Source: Amanita rubescens (taxonomy: Eukaryota > Basidiomycota > Agaricomycetes > Agaricales > Amanitaceae). Taken from it: DNA of 56,157 nt. Shown here one piece after another: positions 32,261 through 44,259 of the stretch. Both the position numbers and the translations under genes were made by a program. Location of the stretch: NCBI GenBank assembly GCA_015039365.1, contig WION01000339.1, positions 1 to 56,157 of the forward strand. The letters are read 5' to 3'. The notes below the pieces were generated by a model. It did no database searches and was not told where the DNA came from. It saw only the letters and a program-made list of their open reading frames with translations. Each line of letters begins with the position of its first letter. The first letter of the stretch is position 1.

Positions 32261-34730
32261 TTATCGGCGATTTGTCTTGCCCATCTTTCGTTTTCCAGCG
32301 AACAAATGTTTTGGCTGCGTGTAATACGTAAGTTGTAACTAATATTGCAATATCACAAAGTAAACGTACCATTTTCGTTCTAATAGTCCGGTCACCCTCA
32401 CCAGCCTTTGCAAGTCGATTTCGTGGACGCTGGCTAAAGTTGCGAAGCTTGTTGGCCTTGTCCGCTTGCTACAAATGAAAATCAATATCAGCATCTACGA
32501 GAGAGAGAAAAAAGGGACACGTACATTCGCATCTCTCAAACCAGCCAAATTCCTGTTACTCCGAGGCGCCCTCCTATCAGTGACCGCAACTGCACCACTC
32601 TCGGTTCTCGTCCTTTTCCTTGGCACATTTTCATCCTCATCAACATCCATTTCGCCCTCATCCTCCCAGTTCTCATCATCCTCGTAATCCATCTCTGTAT
32701 CTTCTTCCTCTGTATCTTCCTCTTCCACCTCACCTCTCTTCCGCTTAGCAAGCTGTTGCCTGTCTATTTCTATCCTTGCCAGCGCATGCGCACGTTTCTC
32801 TATTATGCTCGGGTCCAAACCCGCTTTCGTCAGCTCCTCCGACATCTCAGTCAACGTCCGCAGGCCCGCCGTACGTGGTAGACGAGCCTTGTTCTTCATA
32901 GCCTTCTTCATGGCCTGAGACTTAATTTTACCCTCGAGAGCTTTTTTGACTTCTCTTGCTTCAGCCTCATCAAACGAACCATACTGCAGACACATCAGCA
33001 ATGAAGCAAGACGGAGGTATCACGACACTTACCATCGCTTCGTCTTCGCTTTCATAATAGCCTTCAGCCTCTAGACGCTCCTCTTCACGCTCAAGGGCTT
33101 CAAGCTTCTCGGCAATATCAGGATCAATAAAGTCCGCAATATTCTTTCCATCCATAATTTCAGGTATAGTGTCCTGCTTCCATTCAGAGTTTTTAAGGAT
33201 ATAATCATCTGTATAGTCACGTCAATATGAGATTCGATACACGAAATGATATATCATACCTTTGAGGTTAATATTGAAAACGCCTGCACCGCCTTCCTCC
33301 GCCTCCCTGTCTCTCAATAGTCTTCTCCTATCAGGATCGGTCTTGTCATGCTTCTTTCTGTCTTTCACTACCTCCGGAATGAACGGCGGCCGTTCGACTT
33401 CATCTCTCGCCTTTGGCTGTGCAACATGTATCCGGTTGATGATCGAATTGACCTTGTTTCCTTTCATCTTGGTTTCAATTCTATGAGCAAGCAGGGCATC
33501 GCAAGCAGCTGTTTTGAGCTCCATTACACCCTCGTCGGAGTGACATGACACCTCAACTAGCTTGACGGTGGGATCTGAGGTGAAGATGTCGTTGACAATG
33601 GCTTGGGTTTCAGAGGGCAGTTCAGACAGACGCATAACGTCGATTTTGTTTGTCACAAGTAGTGTCGGTTTGTTGGCGAAGAGAGGTTTGATGGAATGGA
33701 ATAGTTTACACTAGAGTTGCGATGAGCATATGCGCTGTTACCCGTCAAGGGCCATGCATACCTGAGCTTCAACAGTATATCCACACTGTTCACTAAGATC
33801 CATAAAATACAAGACAGCAGATTTCAGATGGGCCAATGCAGTAACACTCTGCATCTCAATGGTATTCATCTCCTCGAGCGCGTGATCCAAAATTCCTGGT
33901 GTATCTATCACTTGCCAGCGCAGGTACTTGTAGTCCATATGCCCGACGAAAAGCGATTTAGTCGTGAATGCATATGGTTGGACGTCGACATCCGCACGCG
34001 TAACTTTGTTGATGAACGATGATTTTCCAACATTGGGGTAACCGCAAATAATTAGTGTGCGGGTGTTCGGGTCGATTGCGGGTAGACGAGAGATGTGCTG
34101 GCGGACTTGTTCTAGGTAAGCCAGAGGGTCTTTTTGTCGGCGCATAATCGTAGCCATTCTAGTACAGTTCTAAACAAACGGCGTGATGGTTATTGGGGTA
34201 TGTCCACGTACCGACCAAGGGCCGCCTTTTTTAGCTGCTTACACCGATAAAGCGAATCACCAAATTTGAGTAATCGCACGTAGTCTTTTGAAACATGATC
34301 TATCAAATGGCGTGCCGTCCGTAGTTGCCCCAAAGCCAGTTTATAATGGTTTTTGTCATACAAAACGTTCATCAACGACGACAAGAAAGGATGCAAGTCC
34401 TATCACGATCATGATTCAGCATCGGGCGTACAGAAAAGAACAAATACGCATTCACATCAAGCATCGGAAACTCGGTCAAAATAGCTTCTAGCTTTTCATC
34501 AAACGCATCTTGTGCAAACTTCACTTTGCGCATATAGAAATTGCGAATTCTGCTGATTTTGAAGTTTTTGTGAATGACCTATCCTCTCATATCGTTGATT
34601 AGATGAGTGGTGTGAGTAGAATTGGGGGACATACGGTGGGTGTTTTGCGCTGTGTCTTGGACAAAACAATGTCCAAGAAGTCCGAAGCGGTTGGTACAGG
34701 CGCAATGGCCTTGAGCCCGCTTGTCGACAT
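32261..34730 (-). CDS. NOG1: Nucleolar GTP-binding protein 1, 60S ribosome assembly
   Basis: Obg-like GTPase of nucleolar pre-60S particles. ATG 34730 ([13 protein letters not shown]) begins the N-terminal helical domain: [18 protein letters not shown], then [22 protein letters not shown] and [22 protein letters not shown]. The G domain follows: G1 [10 protein letters not shown], switch I FTTKS, G3 [15 protein letters not shown] and G4 NKID. Then come [30 protein letters not shown] and the basic/acidic C-terminus ([28 protein letters not shown]). The last exon ends [16 protein letters not shown] at TAA 32261, the standard NOG1 ending. About eight short introns keep frame throughout, with no breaks. 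Essential in yeast. Confidence 0.96.
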
Positions 34731-37482
34731 GGTGAAGCAGGGATCACTGTATGGGTGTAACTTGCAAAAAGAAAATTATTATTACGAGTTCCCACGCTAA
34801 TCTCGACTGTGACGAAATACGCGCTAATAATTCTTTTGGTCAATGGTCAACCGGTCAACGTTTCAACCGCATAAGAGCGGCATGCAAGGCAACGCATGGA
34901 CCTATAAGTCCAAAGGTCGAGCCCTCGCCATAAACTGAAGAATAGAGAGATCAAACGCCGATGTCCTCGCCGCCTTCCTATATCAGCCTTACGATGACCG
35001 GTCTACTTTCCCTAGACGAACTCCTTCCGGATTGTATCTGAGATTTCCTCCGCCCACGCCCTACTGACGCACCCGAAGCGAAGGAGGAAACATCGCGTTG
35101 AACTCTTCATAATCAAAGGCTTATGTTTTCAGCTATATACGAGCCTCCTCATTTTCTCCTTGGATCGCAGTACGCCGCATGGTGCAACAGCTTTTTTCGT
35201 GTATTCTGCGTCAGCACCGGAATCAAGGTGCAACGCGGACCTTCCACCTCCTGACCGCGACACCTTCGTCCTTCCTTGGATGCTGAAGAACAAGCGACGG
35301 CCTCTTTGTCCTCGAGCCACTGGTGACTGAGCGATCGGCATATCCTGGTTAAGAAGACCTGTAATCGCATTGGCGGTATCAATGTGGGGAATGTTTAAAG
35401 ATGGGTTACGGATTGACGACCAGCGCCAACGCAGGATGTGATAGATGTATATGAAGGTGGGTTCTATAGAAGACTTATATAGCTTATTTCACTGTATAGA
35501 CATCTTCTGCATCAGTCAAACTTTCGTCTATCTCGGAGGGCTGAGCGCTGATGTATGCGCGAGGCACCGAAAAAGGCCTTTGCATAATTCCTCCTGGACC
35601 GGCAACCTTGCGCCATCCTGTCCCCGTCGTTTCGACCCCCTTCATACACTTGACGGATCGTCGCGATTGACCAGTTTATTGGCGTACCGGATCACTTACA
35701 TTCATAATCTGATGCGCACACGCGATGGCGATCCCACTCGGAGCGAGATCCAAATGTCGATCATGCCACACATGTAGGGAGATTTATCCTATGTGAACAG
35801 CGCACCACGCGGACGCAGTACAATCCTGGCGCCTGTAAAGAAAACTCACTGGTCACCGATCACAGCGAGCCTTCAGCATCACCATGTTGATCACTGGTCA
35901 GGTTTGCTATGATCTCTGAGAATTGAGTATTGATCAGTGGATTCGCTCCCCACATAGCAATACAAGAAGTTTCAACCGAGGTGAATTGATCTGGGAAGAT
36001 TGGTCAGACGCACCTGCCAGCGATAACAGGAGGGTAGCGTTACATACCTTGTTGGTTAAAGTCGATATTGCGCAGAAGAGAAGACACGAATGAACAAACG
36101 CCGCGGATGTCAATGCCACGCCGTTTTAAAACATCATTATACATTCCCAGAGGTGTCAAGTCCTCGATTTAGTCTACTCCGGGTCGGGGAGCATATGCTG
36201 ATACTCATCTGATAAATTTCGGTTCGTTAGTCTCTTCTGATCCGAAAGAAGGTCGTATTCGCGTGGGTATACTCCTTTACTCTGGATTTCAGAAACGCCA
36301 CTGGTTGCGGCGTCGCATCAGAACATTCCAAACAGCAAACCATCCTAGAAGCACGGGGCGATAGTCTACTCTACGCACGCTTCCCGAACCTTCAATAGGT
36401 ATGCGGATGATCACCACGTTGCTAATCGGCAAATAGAATAAGCAGTTGGACAGGTACGAATTTGTTTTATAGGGGCCGTCAGGGAGACTCCACAAGACAT
36501 TCAAGCAAAAGCGTCTCGTATGGTACAATTGGCACGGAGCGCCCGTAGTAGAAGCTTGATCGGGCCTGAAATGATGCGATGGTGCATAGGCATAATGAAG
36601 CCCCAAGAAGCACACAGTATGGGGAAGAATTCGCCCCGTTATCGGCATACCAGCCGACTGCGATATAAAGGGCGACCTCCTGATTTAAGCGTAAACAATA
36701 ACGTCCTCAATGCCCATGGGTGACACGTACTATCCAAGTGGATGGCAGTGACTGATCGCTTTGTCTTGACACGAGACAACCTCGTTGCTGATGGGAATCT
36801 GAAAACGGTCTAAAACCAGACGCGTCAGCAGTTGGAAACTTGGCTAACTCATGGCCGTGAAACAGGTTCTAGGTTGTCTACGCATTCACCTAGGCTTAAA
36901 GCAGAGTTGCCCAGAAGCTTGGCACATAACATAATCTTGACCGTTGTACAGCGACTATAAACAAAATTATTATCATGGTGATCATCATGGGATTGTAGAG
37001 TTTTAGCTCGAAAGATAGCAAGATGAAAACCCCGTTGTTTATTCATTTGACATGAATCTTCTAGCGCATAGTAATGACCACGCGACGGGGCTATGTTGAC
37101 ACTGTTTGTACCTTCTCGTAAACTGATCACCAGCCTTGTCCCTGTTTTTGCGCACTCCGGGCCTTGCGGGCGGTCCAATATCAGAGGGTTCACGGCGACT
37201 TAAACCTGGTGTTCAACTCATGGTTGATCTCAGGCTGGCTTGGCTACCGATGAGTGCTTGAAGTCGTTGAGCCCTGACTCTGAGGACTCGGAAAGCTCAC
37301 CACGCGTGTGAGTCAAAGTCATAAATGGTCTCTATTTAAAACTCGTGTCCCAGGGTAGACAGGACTGTCCACATCAGCTCCGTATATGTAGTGACGTGCA
37401 TGCCTCGGGCGGGATTCTCGCCTCTTTCTCCTATCTATACCAGACTGCAGACTTGAATCTGTGCAGCGCTTCTTGATGCCCC
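34731..37482. other. 2.75-kb stretch without a recognisable gene
   Basis: Between NOG1 and the DUF6533 gene there are only short open frames (for example 35149-35382 minus, 36289-36648 minus, 36849-37193 minus). Some are moderately hydrophobic, but none has known motifs or an intron chain I can trust. Several could be exons of a lineage-specific or decayed gene. No transposon ends, long repeats or tRNAs are seen. Confidence 0.4.
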
Positions 37483-39187
37483 ATGTCTTTTGATGTGGCA
37501 GGCGTGAGCCAATCTCGGTGGGAGCGAGATACGTACCGTGAGTCTATCATTGCTCGACTGGTGACCTGCTCTGACCTCATTCTGCCGTCTGTTGCAGTGT
37601 GCTGCGCTGTATTAATAGTTTACGAGTATCGTAAGCCTATCCGATATTTTTCCGACTGGACCTGATGGGTTCCGAAAGTCCTGCAGCTCGATTCTGAGGT
37701 AAGAAAGCAGTTAGTCCAGCGCTCGCTCTTAACCTAACGTCATCAAGGTGGAATATTTTTGGGTGCGTGTTGCGGGCTTCACGGACATAATTCCTGGTGT
37801 GAATCGCTTCCGATAGGAAAGACGATGGTCACCAGCAAAAGTTCTATTTCTATGGGTATAAATTTCCATATGTTTATTGTCGCAAGTTGCTTATTGGCAC
37901 GTGTACTCGTAGAGTCGGTATTATGGCCTAGTTTTCAACATGTGAGTGACGTTTGCTGTCGAAGTTTCATAGTCCTAACATGTGCTGTGACAGTTCAAAT
38001 GCCGCAGGTACGACAGCTGTACCCATCATAGCATGATTCTGACAAACAAGTAGTATTTGTACAAAAACAACCGTCTTTTGATGTAAGTCTTCTTATCGAC
38101 GTTGATCTCCTTTATACTGATGACTTGAGGTGCTCCAGCTGTGCGGATTTATCCTCTCATTGACCGATAATTGAACACTGACATGGCCGTTTCCACAGGT
38201 GTATGTTTGCATGTGGTAATATTAGTGTCGCAAGCTCAATAAAAGTCAGGTTTACGTTTCTTCCACTGGCAAAACATTGGAGCGAGCGTACAGATCATCA
38301 CGACACAATGTACGTCTCCATGTACAAACTTTACATGAACGTTGATTTATCACCGAGCCTTCAGTAATCCTTGAGCTACGCATATGGGCCATGTACGGCA
38401 ACTCGTGGAAGATGCTTGTGCTTCTGGTGAGTAGACCGACATTACGTCTCGATCAAGTCTAAGATTGGGGACAAGTTGCTTTTGATAGCTGGCGAGGCAG
38501 TTGCTTTGGGAATCATATTTGGTATACCGAGAACAGACCTAGTAGGTGCGTGCGACGATAATCGAGGACCATGACCAGGTGACTCAGAATGCGACCAATC
38601 GTAGCCACCAACCATCCTTTGAACGGAGTATACATCTGCGCAGACGGTGATCCTACAAATGGCAAACATTGGGAAACGTACTTTTGGTTAGCGAGTCTGA
38701 TGGTCGATCTTGTCCTGTTCTGCTTGGCACTGTGGAAAGCTTGGGAACACCGTTCCAACCCACCAAGTCGCTTGATGAAGGAGGTCGTGTTACAATCTGT
38801 ATTATACTTTCTCGCGTGAGTCTTCTTTTTTCCCAGCACCAATCTAGGACTCACGTTTTTTAAAGTATATTCTGGATATGTATTGCCAACATGGTCATTT
38901 GGTTCGTGAACAGGGTACAGAAACATCATCTCTACTCGTATCAACCCTATCATGTTAACTACTCGCTGTACTAGATCACGCTCAACGAGCTCGGCACCGC
39001 ATTTTCCTTTGTGATACCCAGTATACTCGCCAATAGACTTCTCATTTCGTGCCGGCGTAACAACGAACCAGAAAACGTCTTGACCACCATTTCCAGCCTT
39101 TGGAAATATAAAAGACGGCGTCAGGTCACTTTGGGAAATGTTGAACTTACGACTTTTAATGATATCGGATCCCAGACGATCCCGTGA
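37483..39187 (+). CDS. DUF6533 integral membrane protein with very small exons
   Basis: Agaricomycete DUF6533 family, 7-TM-like membrane proteins of unknown function. Exon 1 (37483-37630) ends in LIVYEY. A 20-nt exon (37679-37698, LLQLDSE), a 15-nt exon (37748-37762, VEYFW), a 39-nt exon (37817-37855, ERRWSPAKVLFLW) and a 29-nt exon (37913-37941, SRYYGLVFN) follow. Together they read exactly as the family's signature region. Later blocks are FHWQNIGASVQIITTQL, LELRIWAMYGNSWKMLVLL (38370-38430), VYICADGDPTNGKHWETYFWLASLMVDLVLFCLALWKAWEHR in pieces (38628-38760), IFWICIANMVIWFV (38870) and ITLNELGTAFSFVIPSILANR with a cytosolic tail ending at TGA 39187. The joins around 37942-38270 and 38537-38590 are less certain. 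Confidence 0.8.
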
Positions 39188-39665
39188 CGACTACTACGCT
39201 ACTGTGTACCTTAACTTTCACCTCGCCTCCGCTCTTCTGCTCTTCCGGACGATAGGTATATACGTATATATCCATTCTGTAGGTGTAGACGGGCTTCCTA
39301 ATCATAGGGTATTCTGTTTCTCTGTATATTGAAAACATGTTGCGCACGCAAGGCTTCCAAAACTAAATCGTATCAAAATTTCCATTACAATAAGTCGTAT
39401 GTAAGATATCAAGGTTCTATCGAATTCTATCAACAGTTAACTACATTGGTCTACTCAAGTAGGATATCAACAAGATCAAAGTTATCGTAGTACGTTATTC
39501 TCCAAGTTCCGAAAAGTTTACTATACAAAGATGAGCGAATCCTGACGATCAACTCTAAATCACAGCAATGTCATAAATAATAAGCATCATAGATATACCG
39601 TAGGTGGAGCAAGAATGAGGAAAGAGATAAGAGGGCAAAGGGTAAACGGATGGGAAAAGGGTGGC
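39188..39665. other. Convergent intergenic spacer
   Basis: About 480 bp, AT-rich, between the DUF6533 and APP 3' ends. Nothing identifiable is seen. Confidence 0.4.
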
Positions 39666-42600
39666 TCAGTCCCAATCGATGTCGATACCTGGAGGTCCAG
39701 AAGCGAGGCCGATACCCCGCTCTGCTTCGCGTTTCATCCACTTGAGTGCACGCTTATCGTCCTTGAGCTGTGCTGCTAGCTTTTCATAGCATCGTTGGTT
39801 GTGTTCCTACACGCACGTTGATTAAAAGACTGTATCAATGACGTGTTTTGATACGCACCTTGATCCATGCCTTCTCTTCTTTCGTGAGCATGGTATCTTT
39901 GACCATACGCGTTTGGATGGGCACGCAGGTGAGACGCTCAAAGCCATGCCATACATCACCATTTGAATGTTTGGTCTAAGAGGGTAAATCAGATAGGCTT
40001 CCATACCAGCCACTGATTTACATACCTTTACACGTGTAACTAGAAGGGCTGATTCGATACGCATCCCCCATGCACCTGCCTTATCTAGAAGCTGCGGTTA
40101 GCGATCAAAACTAAACTGATTTCAAACGTCACTGACAGTATCCAGGTTCATTGGTCACCACGTGTCCGGGCACCAGGGGAACATGGCTGGAAAAGCCGTG
40201 CGGCCCCTCATGGACCGTGAGGAATGATCCAAAGCCGTGGCCGGTTCCATGCTACGAAGCGGAAATTAAAAATAACCCAGCCGCCAAGCATTTCGCACTC
40301 ACCATATAGTTCATGCCATCTTTCCAAAGTGCCTTCCTAGCGAGAACATCAAGCTGGTAGCCGGATGTTCCTTCCGGGAAGACCGCGGTATCAATAGCTA
40401 TCTGGAGCACGACATTAAGAGCCCGACGGACCGAAGAAGTTAAGGTACTCACATGACCCTGAAGAACCTTCGTATATGCTTCACATTGTTCTGAACTGGG
40501 TCGGCCAAAATGGACAGTTCTTGTCGTGTCGCAAGTACCATCTCGGTACTGTCCACCAGAATCGCTGAAGAATGTTAGTTTGTTGAATGAACAGTACAAT
40601 AAAGCTTACTTCAAGTATGGACTTTCCCGGTCGATCATTCTTGCTGCGGATTTTAATGGTGAATAGTGAGGAAGAGCAGCATTCGGACCGCTTGCAGATA
40701 AATTTTCGTAGGCAAGACCCATGAAATTTTTCTTCTTTCTCCTAAACTCGGTCAGCCGATTAGCGGCCTCCCACTCGGTGATGTCATATCCCTCCTGTAG
40801 CTTGCCTTCTAACCAAGCCAGGAATTGAACCTAGTATTATCGTATCGTAAAAAAGAACGTTAATGTGACTTTCAGACTCACGAATGCAGCACCATCCCTA
40901 AGATATGCTCTTCTCAGACCGTCAATCTCCACCTTGTTCTTGACGGCCATCAGATGTTCAACATATGCTGGCGCAATGGTGTAACGTAATTGAGTGATCA
41001 TCAATGAGATGGCGTAGGAAGTGTGAGGTGGCAGAAGTATCTATTTCACGTTGCGTAAGAGTTGATATCTCCCTTTGGATATGCTCAACGTACCTTGCCC
41101 TCACCCCACTCTCGTTTCCGTAGAAAAGTCCATACATCGATAAACTCACGTCTGTCAATGCCGACTTCCCGGAGATAGCCAGCCACGGATTCGTCGACCT
41201 TGCTGCCGTCCAAAAAAACAACGGCTTGGTCGAGTCCGACATACAGATAAGCGTGGAACAGTGGATTGTACGGGATGTCTTGCCCACGTAGGTTCAGCAC
41301 CCAGGCTAATTCCGAGATAAACACATATGGAAGTGACGACCCTGTGAATGACTTACCTATGCAGGGTAAAAAGGAAATGAGCGTTCCTATGTGTTTTTGG
41401 GCCTGCGTAGGCGGACCTTTCGCGTAAGAGGGTTGTGAAGGACGCTGTTCTCGGATCCAGTTTCGAATTTTCTCAAGCTTTTGACGTGTGTCTTGTCCTG
41501 AAATAGACTTTCGATTAACACTAAAACAGCACGCTGGCAAAGAGAGTACCTGTATACTCTATTTCTTGTTTGAATACGGGCGCTTTGGATTTCGGAGGTT
41601 TATTCTTCCAAATGAGATCGACGAGGTTCTGGGGCGGGTAGACCATCTTGGAATCGAGCGAGCTGATTTTCCCATTGATGACGAGGGATTTCTCGTGAGA
41701 CAGCATCCGTGCATCGATTCCTATTCTCACTCCTTTGACCCTGCCCTGTGTAGATCTTAATTTCGCTTCTCGGAAACCCCTATAGAAACTTACCAAAAGC
41801 CACTCTATCCAATCCTTCGGCCCGTTAGAAGACCCTGCCTGGACAAGCGTCCATAGAGGGTCCAATTCACGTTCAGCTTGACCCCAGTAACGGGCGTCTG
41901 TCACTAGATATGCGGCTGACTTGGAAATGACGGTATCTCCAGCTGAACCGGTGAAACTAAACCGTTTAAATAGTAAATGGATTGTGATCAAGAGAAGTAA
42001 GTAAACCTACCCGGAGATGAATTCGCGTCTTTTGTCACTCGCAGCGACGTACTCAGAACCGTGGGCATCCTCGCTAGGGATAATACTACAACAATGTCAT
42101 TTTCGAGCACGCCAGAAAAGAATTTCCTGGACTCACTAAAAATCTAATTCGTGTTTCGCCATCTCGTTACGGAGGGCCTCAAGTCTTTCAGTTGTATCTA
42201 CTTTTTCTTGCGGTGGGTCCTCATACGACTCTTTGCGCATAAAACCCGAACCGACTAAGGTATCAACTGAATCGGATGACAATAAAGGTCGACGAGGCTT
42301 AGGCATCGTCGATCCACTTGCACCGCTTTGATAGGTATCTTTGCTACGATGAGTCGTGTAGGTACGTTGGCTGGATTGGGTTCGTTGAGAATCCTGCGTT
42401 CTGCGTGATGATTTGCTACTCTGAGTCACCCGGGAATCGGACCTGACGGGGGGGCTTCTTGCGGGTTGGTATACTGGCAGAGGAGTTTCCGATGGTGACT
42501 CCGATCTCTTTAGCAAGTCCAACTCTGCCTCGACCTCTTTCTGTTTTTTCCCGGCTCCCCATCCATACCCCGTCTTGCCGGATCCATTCGATCTCTTTGT

Positions 42601-42921
42601 GCCCGTCATGGTGTTGGAGCGCAACAGTTTCGGTTTCCCGTTCTTGTCGTGATAGACTTCTGGCAGGGTCGAATGAGCGTCGTCATAATGCTCCGAATCC
42701 GAATGAAACTCGAGACTGGCTGCAACGGAGGTGAGTGTGGAGGTAGGTGAATATGAAGGTCGTCGGGTGATCTTGTCCATGAAGGTCGTCTTCTCATTTG
42801 ACCCTTTTTCATTAGTATCCGTGAAACTGGAGCCAGAAAGACGACGAGGCTGCTTCTTCTTTTTCCCAATGAACGGCAGGCAAATAGGCGGCGGTGGAGG
42901 TGGAGGTGGAGGAGGTGGCAT
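39666..42921 (-). CDS. Xaa-Pro aminopeptidase P (M24B) with a long disordered N-terminal extension
   Basis: Cytosolic metallopeptidase that removes N-terminal residues preceding proline. The APP body starts near residue 228 ([29 protein letters not shown]), continues with [14 protein letters not shown] and [25 protein letters not shown], and [16 protein letters not shown]. The pita-bread catalytic domain follows: [20 protein letters not shown], metal Asp residues in [16 protein letters not shown], His in [11 protein letters not shown], Glu in TNEPGY and Glu in RIESALLV. The protein ends at IDIDWD (TGA 39666). About nine short introns. The first exon encodes about 227 additional residues in the same open frame: twelve residues in, after a run of eleven Pro, [10 protein letters not shown], then Ser/Thr/Arg-rich sequence ([20 protein letters not shown]). 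Cytosolic fungal APP usually starts at the position of ATG 42240, so either start may be used. Confidence 0.92.
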
Positions 42922-44259
42922 GATGAAAGCGAGCGGAGAGAAGTAAAACTCCGCAACAGCAGGTAAAGCCGGGATTATAGGGAGCTGTTAAAAAGCACAC
43001 ACGAGGCCAAAGGGAAGTGCAAAACGCATTATGTGCACGTGTTTGCCGTGAGAATGCTAGAAAACGCTCAAAGCCTCCTGCCCCATCTAGCTTCTTCTTG
43101 ATTTATCTACTCGTGGCCGCCCACCGCCTTCCTTCGCTGGCGGATCACTATTTAGACTTTTTCTCTCCATCATGTGCTGATTTGCAATGTGCTAGTGGCG
43201 TTCTGATTCCATTCCTGGTCTCTCGTTCAACCTCAATAAACCTCTCCCGAGCGTCCGAGACTTGACGCCAGTTGGAAAACTTTCCATCATCAGGCGTATG
43301 ACGCCTCGCCAGACATCCGATCAAGGAAGAAATCTGATCAAACTTAGTCAAAACCCTTGCTCACGGAAATTCACGTCGCGCACGCTCCGATATGCCGTGC
43401 CTTCTTTCTCCTGGTGGCCGAGGTACCTGATGACTGAGACTCGAGACATGACCCCGTACTACGGATCTCGCTCCCGAAGAGATGCAGCACACGGATGACA
43501 ACGCCGCTGAAAGGCCAGATAGCTCCGACGTCCTCGCAAAGTTAGTTGCGCTGGTGACTTGAGAGGATACCATAATGCACCGATGTAACGGTCCACAGGT
43601 ACCCCTCTTACTTCTATGACCCTAATTTAGTAGTGAAAATGCGCATATAGCGGTCTAAATTTACATAAATCATGGTGGCGTCGGAAGGTTCCTTCAGCGC
43701 ATACGTCGGACGCGGTAATGCACCCGATTATTATTTAAATACTAAACGCCCATACGCCGCCCCCGCAAAAATGCACCAACGTGCCACTTCATTAATTCGT
43801 TTACCGTCGGTTGTCACTCCAACAATTCAAAAAGTCAGGGTCTAAGGTCGTAGGGGCAATCGCCTTATCTAACCCAGTGTATTCAGAATTAGCCGGCGCT
43901 AGAAGGCTCAGCTGATCGCGCGTCCCTAGTCCATGACGGCCTTTCATCTCCAGAGCGATTACAAGGCTGCCAACAATCTAACTTGAACCACGCTCATTTG
44001 GCGTACATACACTCTTTTAATCCATAGTCTAGAAATCTGGGCAGAAGACCAGCGATTGTCACAACTGGCACGGGGTATATAAGCATCTCATTAACGACAC
44101 CAAACCGTGGTGGAAGAACAGTCGCACGTCTTCGGTTGCAGTTTAACTTTTGACAGCGTTTAATGGCTATCTAGGACTCGTGGTTCTGAATCTATGCATT
44201 GTTCTTCTGTTTGTTTTAATTCTATACCTCATTCTCCAAGCTTCATTCTTTCCTATGTA
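42922..44259. other. Intergenic region with two likely promoters
   Basis: About 1.3 kb. A TATA-like element (TATAAT on the minus strand, 42973-42978) lies about 52 bp upstream of the APP ATG. A stronger TATATAAG at 44076-44083 (plus) precedes the sugar-transporter relic. The rest shows no gene or repeat I can support. Confidence 0.45.

Noticed and set aside
37483..37665. DUF6533 exon 1 read to its first stop as a 60-residue protein
   Set aside because: The GTAAGC donor at 37631 and the downstream tiny exons restore the family signature exactly.
42731..42946. Plus-strand frame with a poly-Gly run
   Set aside because: Antisense of the poly-Pro start of aminopeptidase P.
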